The translations under genes were made by a program, and so were the position numbers. A stretch of 64,000 nt of DNA, from NCBI GenBank assembly GCA_031763025.1, contig JASSKH010000005.1, positions 13,038,528 through 13,102,527 of the forward strand. Reading direction: 5' to 3'. The stretch comes from Macrocystis pyrifera. Its lineage: Eukaryota; Sar; Phaeophyceae; Laminariales; Laminariaceae. The notes below the pieces were generated by a model, which saw nothing but the letters and a program-made list of their open reading frames with translations, had not been told where the DNA came from and made no database searches. The first letter of the stretch is position 1, and each line of letters opens with the position of its first letter. Positions 13,201 through 21,323 of the stretch are shown piece by piece.

Positions 13201-14907
13201 GTACGCTCGCCTTAGGTCGTGGTGTCTGCCAACGGTACTCTTGTCTGCCAACGGTACTATGATGTTCTCTGCGACACGGCGGTACTATCCCCGCCAGTGG
13301 CGCTGCTGTGGTGTGATTTTTTTTTGTTTTTTTTTTTTTTTGCACGTATGTTCAGTGTCCCACACGTCCCTGCAGATCACGACCCAGATGGTCTACGTAG
13401 CCTCTATTGGCCCCTGCTGTAGCCTGCTGCAATTAATGGGAGGTGCTGTGCAGGACCTGCACAGCACCGATACAACCCAAGAAACAAGGCCTAGATAATG
13501 CAGAATATGTACACGGCTCCCACCCACCCGCCACATGAGCTGCGGTAGACCCTACCTGCTTTTGTTTTGCGGTGGATCATAGTAAATAGGACCTTTGGTA
13601 GACACAAATACCTATATATTTACCTATTTTTAGCAACAATATTTGGTCCTATTTACTATGGTCCCCCGTAATAGCAATCTACTTTGTTTCGTGTATCTGC
13701 CCCGGCCGATGAACGAAAACTGTATGTACCGAGGGCGCTCGGAAAAAAAAAAATGTGAACCGTCGCCAGATTTTCTTTTCTCTTCGCTAGACAGGGGGGG
13801 AGGGTTGCCAGAACCAAGTGAAAAAAAAATGAAAAAAATGAAGAAAAAAAAAAAAAATCATCCTTTCGTGATCGCAACGGTTGCAATGGTCGCAACGGTT
13901 TTCCGTTCCGACCTCCGGGGGTGGCGGGGGGGTGTGGGGTGTCGTTTTCTCTGTCCCACGGACGCACCGGACTACTGCTGTAGTGTAAAGTAGAAGAGGG
14001 TCTGTCCGAGAGGTGTTCTTGTTCCGACGATTTCGCCGTTGAACGTGTGGTGAGTCCCGCACAGCAGCCTTAAAAAAAATCGGCGAGCGAGGACGTGCGG
14101 ACTACAGGTGCTAACGCCCCCGTTCTGTCGTCCACCAACGGCCCTACAATATGCCCTCCAACGGTACTATTTGTGCTTTTGTTGTGTAGCGTTTTTTTTT
14201 TTTTTTTTTTTTTTTTTTGGTCACATATATTACCATGCACCAGCTGTATACTACTGCAGTGTATATATATATATATATATATATGGTGCCCGGTACCCGG
14301 TACCGAAGATTCTACTGTTTTTTTTTTTTTTCCGTCAGTAGTTATACCTGGTACATTTTTTTTTTTTGAAGCGGCGAGGCGGTGGGTAAGGAAATGATCG
14401 CTACGATGTACGTTTGGGCCCTCGGGTTTCTGAGTGCGCTCCTATCACGGGGGGCCATAGTAAATAGTACCAAATATTGTTCGTAAAAATATGTAAATAG
14501 GTAGGTTTTTATGTGTACCGCAGGTCCTATTTACTATGGTCCCCCGTGTGATACGTAGGTAGTATTAACAGTACCCACAGCGATGAGAAATTGGTGTCCG
14601 TTTTTTGTTTGTTCGTAGGAAAGCAAATAATTTCTGTGCTATAGGGTACGGGAAAAAAAAACGTAAATTGACGTTCAAATAGTGACGGTGGATGTTGTCT
14701 CCTCTGTTACGGGGGTCTATAGTTAACAGGACCTATGGCATACATAAAAACCTATATATTGAGGTATTTTTACTAACAATATTTGATCCTGTTAACTACG
14801 GACCCCCGTAATAGCAGTAAGAGTAGCGACGGTGCTCCGCTTCGAACAGGGTTGCGTTTTCGCATTTTCAATCAGATGACTGAGGCAAGCAACAAATAGG
14901 TAACCCT

Positions 14908-14971
<64 letters not shown>

Positions 14972-17900
14972 TCCCAACCTCTGCCACCCTCTCATGGAGA
15001 TTCCGGGTCGAAAGCGTGGATACATCCGATCCGACCAACCAACCAATGAACAAGATATACACAGTAGTAGTGGTCCTTCCGTAGTGCCGTTATCCCATTC
15101 CAACAGCATTATAGCGACCGCCGGCATTATTTCGCACGCTCTGCCAAACTGTTTAATCCCGTCCGGTGCCAAGCGATACGACCGACACTGTATCGGGAAC
15201 GGGCATACTTGAACCGGCATCGTAGAGGGGCTCCTGCTGGTGTGTGTGCGTGTTCTTCACATTAAACCGTTCTCTTCTACCGGTCGACACCCAGCACAAC
15301 CAGAGTCCGTGCCGATTCTTCAATCCTACGAGAGAGATGCAAGTTCTGTGGTCACAAAGCTACGCCACAGTAGAGATACTACGTTGCCACGTACACAGTA
15401 GTGCAGCAAGCAATGCAATGCCATGTCATCATACCGGATACGACAGGTACGACATACACATTCCATGACCTACAGAAACGAAACGAAACAAAGAAAAAAA
15501 AAAACAAAAACAAAAACAAAGAAGACAAATCGAAAGAGAAAAAGAAACAAATATATATATATATATATCAGAAACGAACTGTCGTGCCCCCCCCCCCCCC
15601 CCCCCCCGCAGGGGATGTGCCAGACACTTAAAAATAACGAGCTGGAAAAAAAAGAAGGAAAGAGAAGCAAAACACCCGCCCGATCCCACGAACCAACCAA
15701 CCAAAGCCAGACCGACCGTCCAACCGCTCAATGCCAAACAGCATACCACAACCCGTTCTCGCATTTTTTGTTGTTTGATGCTCTCTTATGGGGGTGTACG
15801 CATGTATTTACACACGGTTTCATTTTGTTGACATCTGTGTATATATATATTACCTTTCGTGTGTGTGCTGTTCGTTTTGTTCTTTTATGTGTGTACCTGG
15901 TATACATCCAGATATTCTATTTTCATGTTTATGTATACGGTGTTTTTTTGTTTTGTTTGTTTTCTCCTGCTCTTTTCTTTATCGTTTTTCTGCTCCGAAG
16001 ACGTGCACGGGCAAAGTGTTGGACGCTAGCGAGCAGCTGCTGGCCCTGTACCGCGCGCAGAGCGCGTACTTCGTATCCGTCGTGATCTGCCAGTGCTTCA
16101 ACGCCTACGTGTGCAAGTCCAGGAAGGGCGCACCTTGGGGTGCTCGCTACTTAAGGTGAGCGTCGTGCCATGTTTATCCCCCCCCCCCCCCGTACATACA
16201 GGGATGTACGTTGTCACCTAACTTATTCAAGATATATATTAACGACCTGATAGTAGCAGTCGAGGGAGCAAGGCAGGGAGTCACGGTAGGGGAAGATACG
16301 GTGCCGGGATTGATGTTTGCGGATGACTTCGTGGGGATATCAGAAACACCCGAAGGATTGCAGAAACAAATAGAGAAGGCGCTAGAATACACCAGGAAAT
16401 GGAGGGTGACGGCGAACGTCAAGAAATGCGCAGTAGTTGTTTGCAACGAAGATAAGGTAAACCCGGTAAATTTCAGTTGGAAGTGGGGAGAAGATGAATT
16501 GCCGATCGTAGACCAGTACACATACCTTGGCGTAGAGATCTCAAAAGACTGCTCATGGGATACGCATATAGCAAAATTAATAGGAAAGGGTAAGGCACAA
16601 GTAGGCAAGATGGATGCGATCCTAACAGACCCGATTCTTGACACTAGGATTAAGAGATGTATCCTGATGAATGTGATAGTACCAAAGCTAGAATAAGCAG
16701 GAGAAGTATGGGAAGGGAACGCGAAACTCGTAAAACAGTTGGAAACAGTACAAATGACAGCAGCTAAAAAAATCCTAAGATGCTCAAGTACGACTAGTAA
16801 TACAGTATTAAGAGCAGAACTGGGAATGCGCCCACTCAAGACAGATAGAGACATGAGAAAGTTGAACTGGCAGTATAAAGTAAAGAACATGCCCAAAAAG
16901 AGGTTGCCAGCCATAGTTGATAGAGCTGTATGGGAGAAAGTAACAAAAGGGCGAGCTGGAATAAGGTGGGATGGCGTAGTTGAGAAAGTATGGAAGGATC
17001 TAGGGGGAAACCAAGTAGAGATGATGTCCGCCGGGAAGTTTGGGAGGTACAAGGCAGAAGTAGAAGAAAGGATAGAAAGAAGGGAAAGGCTAGCGCTAAG
17101 AAACAAGGTGGAATCGGAAAAACACTTAGAGATATACGGGGGATTGAGGGAAGGAATAGGAATGAAAACGTATTTGCATGGCCCAGTGGACTTCGCGAGA
17201 ACGCTGAAACTGCGCTTTCGTGTAGGGGACCTGGACCTGCCAGAAAGAATAAAGAGGTACACCAGTAGCCGGGAGGAGGAGGAAGTAGACGCACAGATGT
17301 GCCCGTGTGGCAAAGCAATAGAGAGTAGAACTCACATACTAGGAGAATGTGAAATATGCAAGGAGGAACGGGATGTGTTGGAAGAGGAGACGAGGAAAAT
17401 AGACGAATGTGACATGGAGGAGTTTGATACAATGAATAGCGGCGAGAAAACGATCGCTATCCTAGGAGATAGATGGTGGCCACAGGAGGCCAAACAGGAA
17501 GGGGATAAGATTAGCAAAATGTTTCTACTGTATGTACTATATGGAAACAACGTAGTGAGCGCCCAATTGTTGGAGGTGTCTCTATTAGGAGTAGGAACGG
17601 TGCTGCGTCTCGAAAGGGATGCGTGGTCAATGGTCAAATGACTAAGGCAAGCAACAAATGAGTACGCCCCCCCCCCCCCCCCCCCCCCCCACCCCGTATT
17701 TATATATATATAATATATGAGTTGGGTTGGCGTCGGTTGGCAGCGACACAGTAAAACATGCCGCTCACTACGTGAGCTAGACATCCAGGGTACCGTTTTC
17801 CTTTTTTTTTTTTTTTATTGGCGGTCGCCCACAGCTGGTCTAGTTAGATCATTTGTGCGAAGTAAATCACCTTTACTCTGCACAAGGGAATTGATCGTAT

Positions 17901-18302
17901 CACGTAGTGCTCAAGGCACGGCACCCAAGAGGCAGTTACATAGTACTCCCATTGCTGTCTCTGGAAGTGGCCACACCGGAAATTAAACTAACTCATTGAA
18001 GCTGTCATCCATATGCAAGTCCGCCTCACAAGCGGTTCTTAGTAGGATGCAGCTCACCCTTCATGCGACTCGCCAGGCACCTCACGGCGCTTCGCGCTTG
18101 GTGCAAGCAATGTCTGCCTGGTCGGTGAAAACCCGACATGCCCCGTCCCGGCATTGTGGGGATGCGAGGGTCTATGGTCATGCGACTACGGCCATGCATG
18201 AGATCGAGTACATCTCTCCTATCGAGTACACCCCCCCCCCCCCCCCCCCCCCCCAAATGCGAGGGTCTATGGTCATACGACTAAGGCAAGCAACAAATGA
18301 GT

Positions 18303-18351
<49 letters not shown>

Positions 18352-20224
18352 TGGTCATTCGCCACCCCCTAAATTATATACCTGGTATATATAGGTGGGG
18401 TTGGTGTCGGTTGGCGAAGACGCTGTAAAACACGCCTCTCACTGCGTGAGTTAAGACAGCCAGGGTAGTTTTTTTTTCTCTTTGTTTTGGCGGTTACCAC
18501 GGCTGGCGGTCAAGTTAGATCATTTTTGTGCGGGGAGAACCTTTACTCCGCACAAGGGGGATGCTCGTATCACGTAGTGGGTATATGGTGAGGCACCCAC
18601 GAGGCAGTTACATAGTAAACCAATTGCTGTCTCTGGAAGTGGCCACACCAGATTTTATCAATTCACTGATGCTGTCACCCATTCGCCTCTCGCGCGGTTC
18701 TTAGTAGGATGCAGCTCACCCTTCATGCGACTCGCCCAACACCTCACGGCGCTTCGCGCTTGGTGCAAGCAATGTCTGCCTGGTCGGTGAAAACCCGACG
18801 TGCTCCGTCCCGGCATTGTAGGGATGCGAGGGTCTATGGTCATACGACTACGGCCATGTATGACATCGAGTACATCTCTCCTATCGAGTAGACCCCGCAG
18901 AGGGTCTATGGTCATACGACTACGGCCATGCATGAGATCGAGTACATCTCTCCTATCGAGTACAGCCCTCTCTGTGCTCCGTCTCGAAAGGGGTGCCGTG
19001 GTCAATGGTAAAATGACTAAAGCAAGGAGCAAATGAGGACACCCCCACCCCCTCCCGCCCCCCCTTCTTTATTTTTGTGTTTTTGCGTGTTTTCGGTGTT
19101 TTTTCATGTGTGTTTTTACTTTTTGTTCTTGTCGCCTTTACTTTTTGCTTGCCTGTATCCCATCTCCATCTGTATGTACACCTCGCACTGGCTTGTGCGC
19201 TCCATAAAGGAGACCTTCTGTACAGCTTATGATGGTCACAGGGTGGCTTCCCCTGTCCCCAGCATTGGCTTTGTTCGTTCGTTCGTTCGTTTTTTTTTTG
19301 TTGGGTGGTTACTTTTGCTTTCCAGTCAGCTTAACTCGCGTGAAGTTTTACGTTGTCACAGGTGTCTTCCACCTCACCCCCCCCGTGGCCACACCACGAA
19401 AAAAAAAAAAAAAAAATCAATTTGCAAGAAAGTTTACTTCGCAGGCGGTTGTTAGTAGGATGCAGCTCGCTTCATGCGACTCGCCCTAAAGCTCATGGCG
19501 CTTCGCGCTTGCTGCAAGCAACGTCTGCATGGTCCGTGAAATCTCCATGTGCTCCGTCACGGCGTTGTATTAGGGGGCGCGAGGGTCTTTGATCGCAAAA
19601 ACGACTATGGCCATGCATGAGCATCGGTACCCCCCCCTCCCTTCCCCCCCTTTTTCCGACCACCGCTGCCACTACCGCCGCAACCGCCGCCCCTCCCACC
19701 CCCGCCCGACCGCCTCGCAGGAATATGCGCACGTATTACGCGTGTGCCCTCAGCCTTTGCGTGGCGGCGTTCATCTGTACGGTGCCTGGAGTTCGGTATT
19801 TCTTGTACGCCAGACCGTTTTCGGCGGTGGTGTCCATCTCGCCCATCCTGGGAGGCATTTGCATCGTCCTGGTCGAGGCTGCTCGAAGGTTAGTAACGGA
19901 GCCGTGCTACACGTGTGTGTGTGTGTGTGTGTGTTCTTCACGTTTAACCGTTCTGCTTACCTCGTCGACATCCGGCAGGACCAGCGTCCGTGCCGATTCG
20001 TCAATCCTAGAGAGACGCAAGCTATGTGGTCCCAAAACTAGGCCAGAGATACTGTTATACATTGTTACGCAGTAGGCAGAGTAGACAATGCAATGCAATG
20101 CCATCTCGTGTACTGGATACTACAGGTACGACACACACATAGATACGTTTGATCGAAGAGGGAAATATTGGACGACCACAGATTTTCATATCGAAAAAAA
20201 AGGACAAGGAAGGGGTCTTCCTCT

Positions 20225-20260
<36 letters not shown>

Positions 20261-20696
20261 AAGGAGATGTGAGACGCAATACAAAACAAGCAAAATGAAC
20301 AGACCGAGCAAAACGAGCACAATAAACACTACCACCACCTATAAACAGGGTGAGGCGTACAGGCAGCGCGTGCGATTTATGTTGGACCACTCTTGTCCCG
20401 AATTTCATGGGTCGTTGGCAAGTATGTCTCTATATACAGTATTGATCCCTCTACAGTGCCGGTATATATGCGCCCGCTAACGACACCGGCGCTATACATG
20501 GCGGCAACGGGCACTAGACTAGCTACTCTGTGCACAGCCACACTGGTTTTAGCGCCGTAAGTGCCAAGCAGTTTCACAGGCATTTAAATATTTAGAGGGG
20601 ACTACTACCGCGCGTTTGATGATGGGACATCGTGTCCCGAGATAGAATGCTCTAGGGCGCTGCGGCTGTGGCGTAGGGAGAGAGCACTGCTGCCGC

Positions 20697-20732
<36 letters not shown>

Positions 20733-21292
20733 GGCTGCACGGTAGTACGCGGCCGACAGAGCCACTCGTCCTGCTGCTACCTACTGTACGTACGCAGTGT
20801 ACGTAGAGCGCTTGTAACGCTGGCTTTAGACGGCGGTAGATGCGGTATACAGCGCTTGTGATGACCAGGTGCGTTTTCTTGGGCTCCCCTCCCCTCCCCT
20901 CCCCTGTCAACGTTTGAGGATCTCCGAGATCCGCTCTTCGTTCACCCCCGAGCGCTGACCCTTCCTGATGGAAAATTTGCGCTAAACTCGATCAACAATA
21001 CCACGTCCGTGGTACAGACAACGAGCAGTTTTTTATTACGACACCATTGGGTTTTATTACGACAAGGGGTAGGCGGTTTGTGCCTCTTGCTTTAGGAGGC
21101 CCCGGCAGTTGACAGTGGCAGATAGAATTCGGAGCAAAAAACAGACCTGTGCTACAGCAGTACGGCACACACTGTAGTAGGATTTTCACTCGATGACAGT
21201 ATAGCCATAGTACAGCCGATACGTTTGTCAACCATGGCACCATTCATGGCTGCTGAGGAGCTGCTACGACCCGGTGTAACATGGTTGGGCCC

Positions 21293-21323
<31 letters not shown>

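Noticed and set aside
13376..13390. A 15-nt microexon (ITTQM) between pump exons 10 and 11
   Set aside because: It has a good acceptor (ccctgcag) and would keep phase, but its donor (gtctac) is weak, it abuts dispersed repeat D4, and exons 10 and 11 already join in phase.
16174..17313. A 379-codon minus-strand frame
   Set aside because: It is the antisense shadow of the LINE reverse transcriptase, whose sense strand carries FADD and the zinc motif.
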